Shown in pieces: positions 1 through 8,339 of a DNA stretch of 64,000 nt. This stretch comes from Rhodovulum euryhalinum (GTDB taxonomy: Bacteria > Pseudomonadota > Alphaproteobacteria > Rhodobacterales > Rhodobacteraceae). The stretch is from NCBI RefSeq assembly GCF_004342445.1, contig NZ_SLWW01000007.1:62001-126000 (forward strand), in the 5' to 3' direction. The position numbers and the translations under genes were made by a program. Position 1 is the first letter of the stretch, and the number at the start of each line of letters is the position of its first letter. The notes under the pieces were generated by a model. That model saw nothing but the letters and a program-made list of their open reading frames with translations, did no database searches and was not told where the DNA came from.

Positions 1-2031
1 GACGTGACCGCCAGCGGCGGATCGGCGCTTGCGGCGGGGCCCGCATGGGAGGGCTGGGTCGAGCCCCCCGCCTATACGGCCAAGCCCAGCCTCTACCTGA
101 ACGACATCGACGCAGGCCCCCTGACCGTACCCCATGGCAGCCGCCTGACGCTGCGCCTGTATGGCGAGGTCGGCGCGCTTGAGTTGCGCGAGACGGTTTC
201 GGGCCGGCCGATTGCGGACACTGCCCCCGCAGGCGCCGATGCCATGGCGCAAAGCTTCGAGGTGGTCCGCCCCGGCGAACTTGCCATCGAGGGGCCGGGC
301 GGTCGCAACTGGCAGATCGTGCTGACGCCGGACAGCCCCCCCGAGATCGCGCCTGACGGCCCGCTTGCGGTCGAGGCGAACGGGCAGATGAGCCAGCCAT
401 TTTCGGCCGAGGACGATTATGGCGTTGTCGGGGGCCGGGCGACCATCACGCTGGACGCCGGGGCGGTCGAACGGCGCCACGGCCTGGCCCCCGAGCCCGA
501 CCCGCGCGAGGCCCTGGTGCTCGACCTGCCGATGTCGATCACCGGCGACCGGCGTGCGTTCTCGGAAACGCTGATCGAGAACCTTTCGCAGCACCCATGG
601 GCCGGGCTGCCGGTCCGGATGGTGCTGACCGCCGAGGATGCGCTGGGCCAGCAGGGCGAAAGCGCGCCCGAGGCGATGATCCTGCCCGGCCGGCGTTTTT
701 TCGATCCGCTGGCGCGGGCGGTGATCGAACAGCGGCGTGACCTGCTGTGGGCCCGCGAGAACGGCGCCCGGGTGGCGCGGCTGCTGCGTGCGGTCAGCTT
801 CCGCCCCGACGAGGTCTTCCGCGACGAGGGCGCCTATCTGCAACTGCGCGTCGCGATCCGCAGGCTCGAGGCCGGAGTCGAGGCCGGGCTGACGTCCGAA
901 GCCCAGAACGAGGTCGCCGAGGCGCTGTGGAACATCGCCGTCCTGATCGAGGAGGGAGACCTGTCGGATGCCGCCGAACGGCTGCGCCGCGCGCAGGAGC
1001 GGCTGGCCGAGGCGATGAAGAACGGCGCCACCAACGAGGAAATCGCCGAGTTGATGCAGGAACTGCGCGAGGCGATGCAGGATTACATGCGCCAGCTTGC
1101 CCAGCAGCAGGGCGAGCAGGGCCAGGAACAGGCGCAGAACCAGCAGGACATGCAGGAGATCACCGGCGACCAGCTTCAGCAGATGCTCGACCGTCTGCAG
1201 CAGTTGATGGAAGAGGGCCGCATGGAAGAGGCGCAGCAACTGCTCGAAATGCTGCGCCAGATGATGGAGAACATGCAGATCACCCAAGGCCAGGGTGGCC
1301 AGCAATCGCCCGGCCAGCAGGCGATGGAAGGCCTCGCCGAGACGCTGCGCGAGCAGCAGGGCCTGAGCGACGATGCGTTCCGCGACCTTCAGGAGCAGTT
1401 CAACCCCGGCCAACAGGGCCAACAGGGCCAGCAAGGTCAACAGGGCCAGCAGCAAGGTCAGGGCCAAGGCCAGGGCCAGGGTCAAGGCGAGGGCCAGCAG
1501 CCCGGCGCCGGGGGCCGCGAGGGCGACCTGGGACAGGACCTCGCCGACCGCCAGCGCGCGCTCCGCCGTGAGCTTGACCGCCAGCAGCAGGGGCTACCGG
1601 GGCTTGGCAATTCGCCCGAGGGCGAGGCGGCGCGCGAGGCGCTGGACCGGGCCGGCCGCGCCATGGGCGAGGCCGAGCAGGCGCTGCGGGGCGACGACCT
1701 TGCCGGTGCGCTGGACAGCCAGGCCGAGGCCATGGAAGCCCTCAGGGAAGGCATGCGCAATCTCGGAAAGGCGCTGGCCCAGAACCAGCAGCAGCCGGGA
1801 CAGCAGGGCGAGGGCATGGGTCAGGCCCAGGCCGGCGGCGACAGGCGTGATCCGCTGGGCCGCGACCAGGGCGCGATGGGCCGGGTCGGCACCGATGACG
1901 AGATGCTGCGGGGCGAAGACGTCTACGGGCGGGCCCGCGAATTGCTGGACGAGATACGCCGCCGGTCGGGCGAACAGGAACGGCCCGAGATCGAACTGGA
2001 CTACCTGCGGCGGTTGCTCGACCGGTTCTGA
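1..2031 (+). CDS. TIGR02302/DUF4175-family membrane protein, N-terminus cut by the window
   Basis: The reading frame is open from the first base, so the true start lies outside. Members of this alphaproteobacterial family are usually above 800 residues with N-terminal membrane helices; only the last 676 codons are here. The visible part begins with a beta-rich extracytoplasmic-like region, followed by long amphipathic helices rich in Glu, Gln and Met (about residues 240-430). A Gln/Gly low-complexity tract (about 470-500) and another helical region end the protein. The biochemical role of the family is unknown. It lies alone on the + strand, converging on the zinc-ribbon gene with only 6 bp between stops. 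Family assignment is fairly sure; function is not assigned. Confidence 0.75.
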   Translation, partial: DVTASGGSALAAGPAWEGWVEPPAYTAKPSLYLNDIDAGPLTVPHGSRLTLRLYGEVGALELRETVSGRPIADTAPAGADAMAQSFEVVRPGELAIEGPGGRNWQIVLTPDSPPEIAPDGPLAVEANGQMSQPFSAEDDYGVVGGRATITLDAGAVERRHGLAPEPDPREALVLDLPMSITGDRRAFSETLIENLSQHPWAGLPVRMVLTAEDALGQQGESAPEAMILPGRRFFDPLARAVIEQRRDLLWARENGARVARLLRAVSFRPDEVFRDEGAYLQLRVAIRRLEAGVEAGLTSEAQNEVAEALWNIAVLIEEGDLSDAAERLRRAQERLAEAMKNGATNEEIAELMQELREAMQDYMRQLAQQQGEQGQEQAQNQQDMQEITGDQLQQMLDRLQQLMEEGRMEEAQQLLEMLRQMMENMQITQGQGGQQSPGQQAMEGLAETLREQQGLSDDAFRDLQEQFNPGQQGQQGQQGQQGQQQGQGQGQGQGQGEGQQPGAGGREGDLGQDLADRQRALRRELDRQQQGLPGLGNSPEGEAAREALDRAGRAMGEAEQALRGDDLAGALDSQAEAMEALREGMRNLGKALAQNQQQPGQQGEGMGQAQAGGDRRDPLGRDQGAMGRVGTDDEMLRGEDVYGRARELLDEIRRRSGEQERPEIELDYLRRLLDRF
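1408..1503 (+). repeat. Gln/Gly-coding short tandem repeat
   Basis: Imperfect 9-bp and 6-bp units (variants of GGCCAACAG and GGCCAG/GGTCAG) run through this part of the DUF4175-family gene and encode alternating Gln-Gly. Unit and phase keep the reading frame, so length changes would be tolerated in frame. It is a coding microsatellite-like tract, not a CRISPR: there are no spacers. Confidence 0.7.
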
Positions 2032-2037
2032 TCGGGC

Positions 2038-2868
2038 CTAGCCGTCGCCTTGCAGCGCCCGCGCCACGCCGTCGACCGCCTGCGAAACGGCCGTATTGAT
2101 CCACACCCGCGCCGCGTCGATCGCGCCCACATAGGCGGTCATCGGGCCGTCAAGGGCCGGATCGAGCCCGGCGATGGTGGGGGCAAGCAGGTAGGCCGCC
2201 AGCGCGAGCACCGCGGCCAGAACCACAAGGCCGAACCCCTTGCGAAAGGCGCTGCGCTCTTCGGCCTTCTGGTCCTCGGCGGTCACGATGCTGTCGGCAC
2301 CGCGGTCGGAACTGGCCTTCAGGGTAGAGTTGATCTCTTCGATATCGGGCAGCAGGTCGCGGCGCGGCTCTGCGGATGGGGCAGGCGCGGCCACGGGCCT
2401 TGCGGGGCCGGGCTCGGGCGTGGGGGCAGGGCGCTCGGCCGGGGCGTTGTCGAGGCCAAGGTCGGGCTGGCTGGAAAAGGTCTCGATCGCGGCCTCTTCC
2501 TGGCGTGCGCGCTGCTCGCGTTCGGCCTCCTCCTTCAGGATGCTCAGGACCGATGCATCCAGCGTGCGGCGCGGACCGGCGGCGGAGGCCGCCTCAGGCG
2601 CTGGCGCTTCGTCCTCCTCCGGCTCGGCCTTCGTGTCGCTGCCCGGCGCGGCGGCGGTTTCCTCGTGCCAGCCGACATCCTCGGGCTCGATGGCCGGGGC
2701 GTCCGCACCGGCCGCCTCCGTCCCGGTCGCCGCCGGTGCGCCTGAACCCGCCGGCAACTGGAACCAGGTCTGTCCGCAGTTCGAGCACTGGACGTCGCGC
2801 CCCTCGTCGGGGATGACTGCATCGTCCACCTCGTACTGGGCCTCGCAGTTCGGGCAAATCAATCGCAT
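2038..2868 (-). CDS. zinc-ribbon (MJ0042-type) single-pass membrane protein
   Basis: The start was set at MRLICPNC because the family begins directly with the zinc ribbon; an in-frame ATG 48 bases upstream would add an atypical Arg-rich leader. Residues 1-35 carry two Cys-x2-Cys knuckles (CPNC and CSNC) of the MJ0042 zinc-finger type. A long acidic, Ala/Pro-rich disordered linker follows, with a single hydrophobic segment near residue 200 (VVLAAVLALAAYLL). Such proteins sit next to ftsE in many Rhodobacteraceae, and here it is divergent from ftsE across 164 bp. Its function is not established; a cytoplasmic zinc ribbon tethered to the membrane is what the sequence supports. Confidence 0.8.
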   Translation of the reverse strand: MRLICPNCEAQYEVDDAVIPDEGRDVQCSNCGQTWFQLPAGSGAPAATGTEAAGADAPAIEPEDVGWHEETAAAPGSDTKAEPEEDEAPAPEAASAAGPRRTLDASVLSILKEEAEREQRARQEEAAIETFSSQPDLGLDNAPAERPAPTPEPGPARPVAAPAPSAEPRRDLLPDIEEINSTLKASSDRGADSIVTAEDQKAEERSAFRKGFGLVVLAAVLALAAYLLAPTIAGLDPALDGPMTAYVGAIDAARVWINTAVSQAVDGVARALQGDG

Positions 2869-3032
2869 TCCGCATCCTGCCTCGACCCGTTTCCGGGCAC
2901 GGGCCCTGCTTGTCATTTTGCGGCATGTTGTATCAGCCCCGGCGAAAATTCAAAGGCTTTGACAGCGCATGCGATTGAAACCGGGGCGGGCCTCGGGCAG
3001 AAGGAAAGCCGGTTGACCTGTGGAGCGGCCCT

Positions 3033-3710
3033 GTGATCGAGCTGGAAGACGTGTCCCACAGCTATGGCGGAGCCGAGCTTCTGTCCGGTATCTCCTTGCG
3101 CCTGCAACCGGGCTCATTCCACTTCCTGACCGGGCCCTCGGGCGCGGGCAAGACCACGCTGCTCAAGCTGTGCTATGCCGAACTCAGGCCCAGCCGCGGC
3201 CGGGTGCGCCTTTTTGGCGCAGAGCTTGGCCGGATGGACCGCGATGCGGTGGCCCGCACACGGCGGCGGATCGGCGTGGTGCATCAGGATTGCCAGTTCC
3301 TGGATCATCTGCCCCTGGCCGAGAATGTCAGCCTGCCCTTGCTGGCCGCCGGGCGGGATGTCGCGGCTGAGTCCGAGAACCTGCGCGAGTTGCTGGCCTG
3401 GGTCGGGCTCGAGGCGCAGACTGCCTCGCTGCCGCCGCAACTGTCGGGGGGCGAACGCCAGCGCGCGGCGCTTGCCCGGGCGGTCATCATGTCGCCCGAC
3501 GTGATCCTGGCCGACGAGCCCACCGGAAACGTCGACTGGGAGATGTCGCTCCGCATCCTGCAACTGCTGATCGAACTGAACCGCATGGGCAAGGCGATCC
3601 TGGTGGCGACGCACGACCTGAACCTGATCCGCACGGCCAAGGCCCATGTCGCGGCGCGGGTGCTGCGGATCAAGGCGCGACAGGTGCTTCTGGCGGGGGC
3701 GGATCTGTGA
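3033..3710 (+). CDS. ftsE: cell-division ATP-binding protein FtsE
   Basis: ABC-type ATPase of 225 residues that pairs with FtsX and, in bacteria studied, couples ATP hydrolysis to septal peptidoglycan hydrolase activation. Walker A is GPSGAGKT (about residue 35), the signature is LSGGERQR and Walker B is ILADEPTGNVD, the GNVD ending being typical of FtsE/LolD-type ATPases. Translation starts at GTG with a GGAG ribosome site a few bases upstream. The gene overlaps ftsX by 4 bases (GTGA), indicating coupled translation. Length and synteny fit the family. Confidence 0.93.
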   Translation: MIELEDVSHSYGGAELLSGISLRLQPGSFHFLTGPSGAGKTTLLKLCYAELRPSRGRVRLFGAELGRMDRDAVARTRRRIGVVHQDCQFLDHLPLAENVSLPLLAAGRDVAAESENLRELLAWVGLEAQTASLPPQLSGGERQRAALARAVIMSPDVILADEPTGNVDWEMSLRILQLLIELNRMGKAILVATHDLNLIRTAKAHVAARVLRIKARQVLLAGADL

Positions 3711-4609
3711 GGCGGCTTGCCCTCCTGGCCGCGGTGCTGGCGGGTGATCCGCGCGCCGGCCGGGTGGTGCCGCCCTCGGGCTTCACCGCGCGGCTGACGC
3801 AGTTCAGCGCGGCGGCGATGGCGTTTCTTGCGGTTTTCGCGCTGGCGCTGTCGCTGGCGGCCGGGCGTCTTGCCGATCACTGGGGCGAGGCGCTGGCGCG
3901 GACCGCGACGGTGCGGATCTCGGCGCCCGAAGGCCAGATGGCCGCCCAGACCGATGCGGTGCTCGAAGTGCTGCGCACAACGCCCGGCGTGGCCACCGCC
4001 AGGACGATCCCCGAGGACGAACAGCGCGCCCTGCTGGAGCCCTGGTTCGGCCCGGGCCTGCCCCTGGATACCCTGCCGCTGCCCCGACTTGTCGAGGTCA
4101 CCGAAACCGTCGAGGGCATGGATGCCGAGGCGCTGCGCCTGCGCCTGCAGGGCGAGGCGCCGGGCGCGGTGCTGGACGACCACACGCGCTGGCGCCGCCC
4201 GCTGGTCGAGGCGGCCGGGCGGCTGCGCCTGCTGGGCTGGCTGTCGATCGGGCTGATCGGGGCGGCGATGGCGGCGATGATCGCGCTGTCGGCCAGTTCC
4301 GCGCTTGCCGCCAATGCAAGGGTGATCGAGGTGCTGCGCCTTGTCGGTGCCCGCGACGCCTTCATCGCGCGCGCCTTCGTGCGCCGGTTCACCCGCCGCG
4401 CGCTGGAGGGGGCCATTCTCGGCACCGCGCTGGGGATCGCCGCGGTTGCGCTGTTGCCGCGGTCGGGCGCCGGGTCGGGCATCCTCGCCGGGCTTGGTTT
4501 CCGCGGGCTCGACTGGCTCTTGCCGCTTTGCCTTCCGCCCATCGCCGCCGCCGTGGCCTTCGCCGCCACGCGCCTGACGGCGATGCGCGTCCTCAGGGGA
4601 ATCACGTAG
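3707..4609 (+). CDS. ftsX: cell-division permease FtsX
   Basis: Integral membrane partner of FtsE, 300 residues, starting at a GTG inside the end of ftsE. A hydrophobic segment near residue 40, an extracytoplasmic domain of about 120 residues, then three further hydrophobic segments give the four-helix FtsX topology. The C-terminal region has the FtsX permease sequence VIEVLRLVGARDAFIARAFV. It is followed one base later by the plsC start, so ftsE-ftsX-plsC look like one transcript. Alphaproteobacterial FtsX proteins are divergent, and assignment rests on topology plus position after ftsE. Confidence 0.9.
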   Translation: MRRLALLAAVLAGDPRAGRVVPPSGFTARLTQFSAAAMAFLAVFALALSLAAGRLADHWGEALARTATVRISAPEGQMAAQTDAVLEVLRTTPGVATARTIPEDEQRALLEPWFGPGLPLDTLPLPRLVEVTETVEGMDAEALRLRLQGEAPGAVLDDHTRWRRPLVEAAGRLRLLGWLSIGLIGAAMAAMIALSASSALAANARVIEVLRLVGARDAFIARAFVRRFTRRALEGAILGTALGIAAVALLPRSGAGSGILAGLGFRGLDWLLPLCLPPIAAAVAFAATRLTAMRVLRGIT

Positions 4610-4610
4610 G

Positions 4611-5345
4611 ATGCGAAACGCCGTCCAATACCTGCGCTCGCTGGTTTTCGTCGGGCAGATGTACCTGGCGATGCCGGTCATCGGCCTGCTCTACATGGCG
4701 CCTGCCCTGGTTTCGCGCGCCTGGGCATTCCGCGCCGTGAACCACTACTGCCGCTGGGTCCGCTGGACCGCGGGCTGGATGGTGGGGCTCCGCTCCGAGG
4801 TGCGCGGTGTGCCGCCCACGGGCGAGGTGCTGATCGCCGCCAAGCACCAGTCCTTCTTCGATATCATCCTTCTGGTCAGCGCGGTGCCGCGGCCGCGCTT
4901 CATCATGAAGAAGTCGCTGAGAAGGGCGCCGATCCTCGGCTGGTATGCGATGCGGATCGGCTGCGTGCCGGTGGACCGGGGCAAGCGCGGGCAGGCCATC
5001 GCGGCGATGGTCGACGGCGTGGCGAATGGACGGAAAGAGCCCGGCCAGCTCATCATCTATCCCCAGGGGACGCGCGTCGCGCCGGGGGTCAAGCGGCCCT
5101 TCAAGGTGGGGGCGGGGATCCTCTACGAACAGTTCGCCCACGACTGCATTCCCGCCGCGACCAATGTGGGCGTGTTCTGGCCGCGCACCGGCATCTATCG
5201 CAAGCCGGGCCTTGCCGTGGTCGAATTCCTGCCCAGGATCGCGGCGGGCAAGCCCGTGCCGGCCTTCATGCAGGAACTGGAGCGGGTCGTCGAGGACGCC
5301 TCGAACCGGCTGATGCAAGAGGCGGGATTCCGGCCCGAGGGCTGA
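4611..5345 (+). CDS. plsC: 1-acyl-sn-glycerol-3-phosphate acyltransferase
   Basis: Transfers an acyl chain to lysophosphatidic acid to make phosphatidic acid at the inner membrane. The catalytic HX4D motif is HQSFFD (about residue 79), and the acceptor-binding motif appears as YPQGTR near residue 145. A hydrophobic N-terminus (about residues 15-45) anchors it. Length 244 is normal. It follows ftsX after one base, linking phospholipid synthesis to a cell-division operon, and converges on the DUF4177 gene across a strong hairpin. Confidence 0.9.
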   Translation: MRNAVQYLRSLVFVGQMYLAMPVIGLLYMAPALVSRAWAFRAVNHYCRWVRWTAGWMVGLRSEVRGVPPTGEVLIAAKHQSFFDIILLVSAVPRPRFIMKKSLRRAPILGWYAMRIGCVPVDRGKRGQAIAAMVDGVANGRKEPGQLIIYPQGTRVAPGVKRPFKVGAGILYEQFAHDCIPAATNVGVFWPRTGIYRKPGLAVVEFLPRIAAGKPVPAFMQELERVVEDASNRLMQEAGFRPEG

Positions 5346-5370
5346 GAGGAACCCCGGCGGCGCGGATCCG

Positions 5371-5395
5371 GCGGGCGGCGCGCCTTGCCGCCCGC
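5371..5395. terminator. bidirectional hairpin between plsC and DUF4177 gene
   Basis: A perfect 9-bp stem, GCGGGCGGC with GCCGCCCGC, closes a 7-base loop in the 54-bp gap between two converging genes. There is no T run on either side. The position argues for a shared transcription end; factor-independent termination is unproven. Confidence 0.5.
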
Positions 5396-5399
5396 AGGG

Positions 5400-5798
5400 T
5401 CACTCTGCGGCGGTCGCGTGGGCCGGCATCGCGTGCAGGGTCGGCCGCAGCTTGCGCACCGTGCGCGGCGTGTCGGCGGTGCTGACCCGGCGCGGTTGGA
5501 CCGTGATCTCCAGCGCATCTTCGTAAAGCGGCGCGGCGCGTTCGGCCGCGGCCATCCGGTCAAGCCGGCTTTCCCGGGCGCGGCGGAACACCAGCACGCG
5601 CCGATCCGCCAGCCGCGCAAAGGGCCAGCGCCCGACCCGGCAGGGCAGGGTCTCGGCCCCGGCGAAATCCCAGCCCGCGGCCCCCATCTCGTTCATGATG
5701 TCGGTCAGCGCCGAGGAAAATACCTCGTCCTTGCGCCCCTGTCCGACCCGGCGGACAGCGGTCGGCGCCGGAAGAACCGTGAACTCGTAATGCAGCAT
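5400..5798 (-). CDS. DUF4177-family small protein
   Basis: The start was placed at MLHYEFTVLPAP (132 residues), because the family begins with a short beta strand of the type xYEYxVxxxP; the frame stays open for 35 codons upstream without homologous-looking sequence. The N-terminal 70 residues match the DUF4177 pattern, with the phrase LTDIMNEMGAAGWDFAGAETL resembling the conserved helix that ends in GWE/D. The basic C-terminal half is not conserved in an obvious way. Function unknown. It lies downstream of accA on the same strand, separated by a hairpin. Confidence 0.7.
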   Translation of the reverse strand: MLHYEFTVLPAPTAVRRVGQGRKDEVFSSALTDIMNEMGAAGWDFAGAETLPCRVGRWPFARLADRRVLVFRRARESRLDRMAAAERAAPLYEDALEITVQPRRVSTADTPRTVRKLRPTLHAMPAHATAAE

Positions 5799-5851
5799 CT
5801 TTGAAAACCCCCAATACCCGGCGCCATAAGGGCCTGAAAGGGGCACGCTCG

Positions 5852-5875
5852 GCAAGGCGCCATGTGGCGCCTTGC
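5852..5875. terminator. palindromic hairpin after accA
   Basis: Arms GCAAGGCGCCA and TGGCGCCTTGC form an 11-bp perfect stem with a 2-base centre. It lies 55 bases past the accA stop and about 55 bases before the DUF4177 start on the same strand, so it may separate the two transcripts. No T tract follows on the minus strand, so an operator role is also possible. Confidence 0.4.
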
Positions 5876-5930
5876 GGGCAAAACTGTGTCCACAAAATGG
5901 CAACGCCCGGAGCGGCGGGGCGGGCCCGGC

Positions 5931-6890
5931 TCAGGCGGCCAGCCCGCGGGATCCCATGTCGAGGAATTTCCGCCGCCGCTCGGTGATCAGCGCCGCGCGG
6001 TCCTTGCCCGTCGTTTCCTTCAGCATGACGCGAAGGTTCCGGCCGACCGCCTCGATGGTCTGGTCACGGCCGCGCTGGGCGCCGCCCATCGGTTCGGCGA
6101 TGATCCGGTCGATCACGCCCAGCTTCAGCAGGTCCTGCGCGGTCAGCCGCAGCGCCTCGGCCGCCTCGCGCATCTTCTCGGCATCTTTCCACAGGATCGA
6201 GGCGCAGCCCTCGGGCGAGATCACCGAATAGACCGAATGTTCCAGCATCGCGACCCGGTTCGCCGTTGCGAACGCCACCGCCCCGCCCGAACCGCCCTCG
6301 CCGATGATGACGGACAGCAGCGGCACACCGATCTGGAGGCATTTCTCGGTCGCCCGCGCGATCGCCTCGGCCTGTCCGCGTTCCTCGGCGCCCTTGCCGG
6401 GATAGGCGCCGGGGGTGTCGACCAGCGTGATGACCGGCAGGCCGAAGCGGTCGGCCATGTCCATCAGCCGCACCGCCTTGCGATAGCCCTCGGGGCGGGC
6501 CATGCCGAAATTGCGTTCCAGCCGCGTCTTGGTGTCGAACCCCTTTTCGTGGCCGATCACCACCACCGGCTGATCGTCGAGGCGCGCCAGCCCGCCCATC
6601 ACGGCATTGTCCTCGGCAAAGTTCCGGTCGCCCGCCAGCGGCGTGTATTCCGTGAACAGCGCCTCGATATAGTCCTTGCAGTGGGGCCGGTCCGGGTGCC
6701 GGGCGACCTGGCATTTCCGCCAGGGCGTCAGGCTCTTGTAAAGCTCCTGCAGCATCGTCGCGGCCTTGCGGTCGAGCGCGGTGGCCTCCTGTTCGATATC
6801 CATCTCGGGATTGGCCCGGGCCATTGCCCGAAGTTCCTCGGCCTTGCCCTCGATCTCGGCCAGCGGCTTTTCGAATTCGAGATAGTTCAT
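5931..6890 (-). CDS. accA: acetyl-CoA carboxylase carboxyltransferase subunit alpha
   Basis: Alpha half of the carboxyltransferase that moves CO2 from carboxybiotin to acetyl-CoA, the first step of fatty-acid synthesis. The start at [16 protein letters not shown] (319 residues) matches the usual AccA N-terminus and length; an upstream in-frame ATG would add 35 unrelated residues. The crotonase-fold core shows [13 protein letters not shown] and GEGGSGGA, the glycine-rich acyl-CoA/oxyanion region. The partner accD is not in the window, as is common in this family. Confidence 0.96.
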   Translation of the reverse strand: MNYLEFEKPLAEIEGKAEELRAMARANPEMDIEQEATALDRKAATMLQELYKSLTPWRKCQVARHPDRPHCKDYIEALFTEYTPLAGDRNFAEDNAVMGGLARLDDQPVVVIGHEKGFDTKTRLERNFGMARPEGYRKAVRLMDMADRFGLPVITLVDTPGAYPGKGAEERGQAEAIARATEKCLQIGVPLLSVIIGEGGSGGAVAFATANRVAMLEHSVYSVISPEGCASILWKDAEKMREAAEALRLTAQDLLKLGVIDRIIAEPMGGAQRGRDQTIEAVGRNLRVMLKETTGKDRAALITERRRKFLDMGSRGLAA

Positions 6891-6913
6891 CCCCGGCTCC
6901 TTGCTGCTGGGCG

Positions 6914-6944
6914 CGTATATGACGCCCGGCTGCGCGATTTGCAA
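6914..6944 (-). promoter_or_regulatory. possible accA promoter
   Basis: On the minus strand TTGCAA is followed after 19 bases by TATACG, about 25 bases upstream of the accA start. The -35 and -10 hexamers are recognisable, but the spacing is longer than ideal, so this is a tentative call. Confidence 0.3.
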
Positions 6945-7025
6945 CGGCGCCGGGAGGGGGCAGGCCTGTCTCCGCCGCCGCAGGCCCCGGCGCATTGGCC
7001 GGGGCGCATCGGGCGCGGCGCGGGG

Positions 7026-8114
7026 CTACGCCTGGCCCAGCCGGTAGCCCGGGGTCGAGGCCGAGATCGCGCGTTCGTCTTCGTCCATGTCCTCGGGCAC
7101 GTTCTCGAAGAGCGGCGTCGAGAGATAGCGTTCCCCCGTGTCGGGCAGCATGCACAGGATCACCGCGCCGGGGGCGGCCTTCTCGGCGACCTGCACGGCC
7201 ACCGCAAAGCTCGACCCGCCAGAGATGCCGGTCAGGATGCCTTCATTGCGCGCAAGCTCCTGTGCCCACCTTATGCCGTCCGGCCCGGCCACGGGGATCA
7301 GTTCGTCGTAGAACCCCTTGTCCAGCGCTTCCTGCAGCACCAGCGGGATGAAATCCGGCGTCCAGCCCTGGATCGGGTGCGGCTCGAAGGCCGGATGGCT
7401 TTCGTCGGGTTCGCCGTCTGCGTTGCGCTTCTGCGCGTGCCCCGAGGCGACGAGCCGGGCGTTGGCGGGCTCGCTCAGGATGATCTTCGTTTCGGGCCGC
7501 TCCTTGCGCAGCACCCGCCCGATCCCCGTGACCGTGCCCCCGGTGCCATAGCCGGTGACCACGTAATCCAGCCGCTGCCCCGCGAAATCGCCAAGAATTT
7601 CCCGGGCGGTCGTCGATTCATGGATGTCGGCATTCGCCCCTGTCTCGAACTGGTGGGCCAGGAACCAGCCATTCGCCGCGGCCAGTTCCTGGGCCTTCTT
7701 CACCATCCCCATCGCCTTGTCGGCACGCGGCGTCAGCACCACCCGGGCGCCCAGCATCCGCATCAGCTTGCGCCGTTCCACCGAAAAGCTTTCGGCCATG
7801 GTGATGACCAGCGGATAGCCCTTGGCCGCGCAGACCATGGCCAGCCCGATCCCGGTATTGCCCGAGGTCGCCTCGACCACCGTCTGGCCGGGTTTCAGCG
7901 CGCCCGAGCGTTCCGCCGCCTCGATGATGTTGACCGCGAGGCGGTCCTTGACCGAGGCAGCCGGGTTGAAGGCCTCGGCCTTGACGTAGATCGTCACATG
8001 ATCGGGCCCCAGATTGTTGATCCGGATCGCCGGCGTGTCCCCGATCGTGTCGAGCACGCTGTCGAACAGGCGCCCGCGGCCTGCGGTCGTGCGGATGCTG
8101 CCCTGATCGGCCAT
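7026..8114 (-). CDS. cysK: cysteine synthase family PLP enzyme
   Basis: PLP-dependent beta-replacement enzyme converting O-acetylserine and sulfide to cysteine. The PLP lysine lies in NPAASVKDR (about residue 52), and the phosphate/substrate loop is TSGNTGIG. A glycine-rich PLP loop GTGGTVTG and GISGGSS complete the fold. At 362 residues it is about 45 longer than the classic 310-320 residue CysK, with an extra C-terminal tail after TGERYLST. A cystathionine beta-synthase-like or CysM-like specificity cannot be excluded. It stands alone between accA and mcl1, all on the minus strand. Confidence 0.88.
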   Translation of the reverse strand: MADQGSIRTTAGRGRLFDSVLDTIGDTPAIRINNLGPDHVTIYVKAEAFNPAASVKDRLAVNIIEAAERSGALKPGQTVVEATSGNTGIGLAMVCAAKGYPLVITMAESFSVERRKLMRMLGARVVLTPRADKAMGMVKKAQELAAANGWFLAHQFETGANADIHESTTAREILGDFAGQRLDYVVTGYGTGGTVTGIGRVLRKERPETKIILSEPANARLVASGHAQKRNADGEPDESHPAFEPHPIQGWTPDFIPLVLQEALDKGFYDELIPVAGPDGIRWAQELARNEGILTGISGGSSFAVAVQVAEKAAPGAVILCMLPDTGERYLSTPLFENVPEDMDEDERAISASTPGYRLGQA

Positions 8115-8289
8115 GATCGTCTCCCTTTCCCTGTCGGGCCGCTGCGGCCCCCTCGCATATCGCGCGCGACCATAGCAGATCGGGCGGCGAGCGCACGGGG
8201 GCGGCGGTCATCGCCCGCGACTTAGGGACGGTATCCGGCCCGGGTTCGGTCCTGGCGAAAGAACGTCCCCGGGCAAGGGGCGGAACGAA

Positions 8290-8313
8290 AACGGGGCCCG
8301 CAGGGGCCCCGTT
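8290..8313 (-). terminator. intrinsic terminator of mcl1
   Basis: Arms AACGGGGCCC and GGGCCCCGTT form a 10-bp GC-rich stem with a 4-base loop, 27 bases past the mcl1 stop. Read on the minus strand the stem runs into TTTTCGTT, giving a short T tract as in factor-independent terminators. Confidence 0.7.
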
Positions 8314-8339
8314 GCGAAGATCGTCGGTTTCCCCGCCGG

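Noticed and set aside
5862-8225. A 787-codon open frame on the + strand opposite accA and cysK
   Set aside because: It mirrors the codon periodicity of the minus-strand genes, has no recognisable domain, and is rich in His/Arg/Gly as expected for an antisense shadow in GC-rich DNA.
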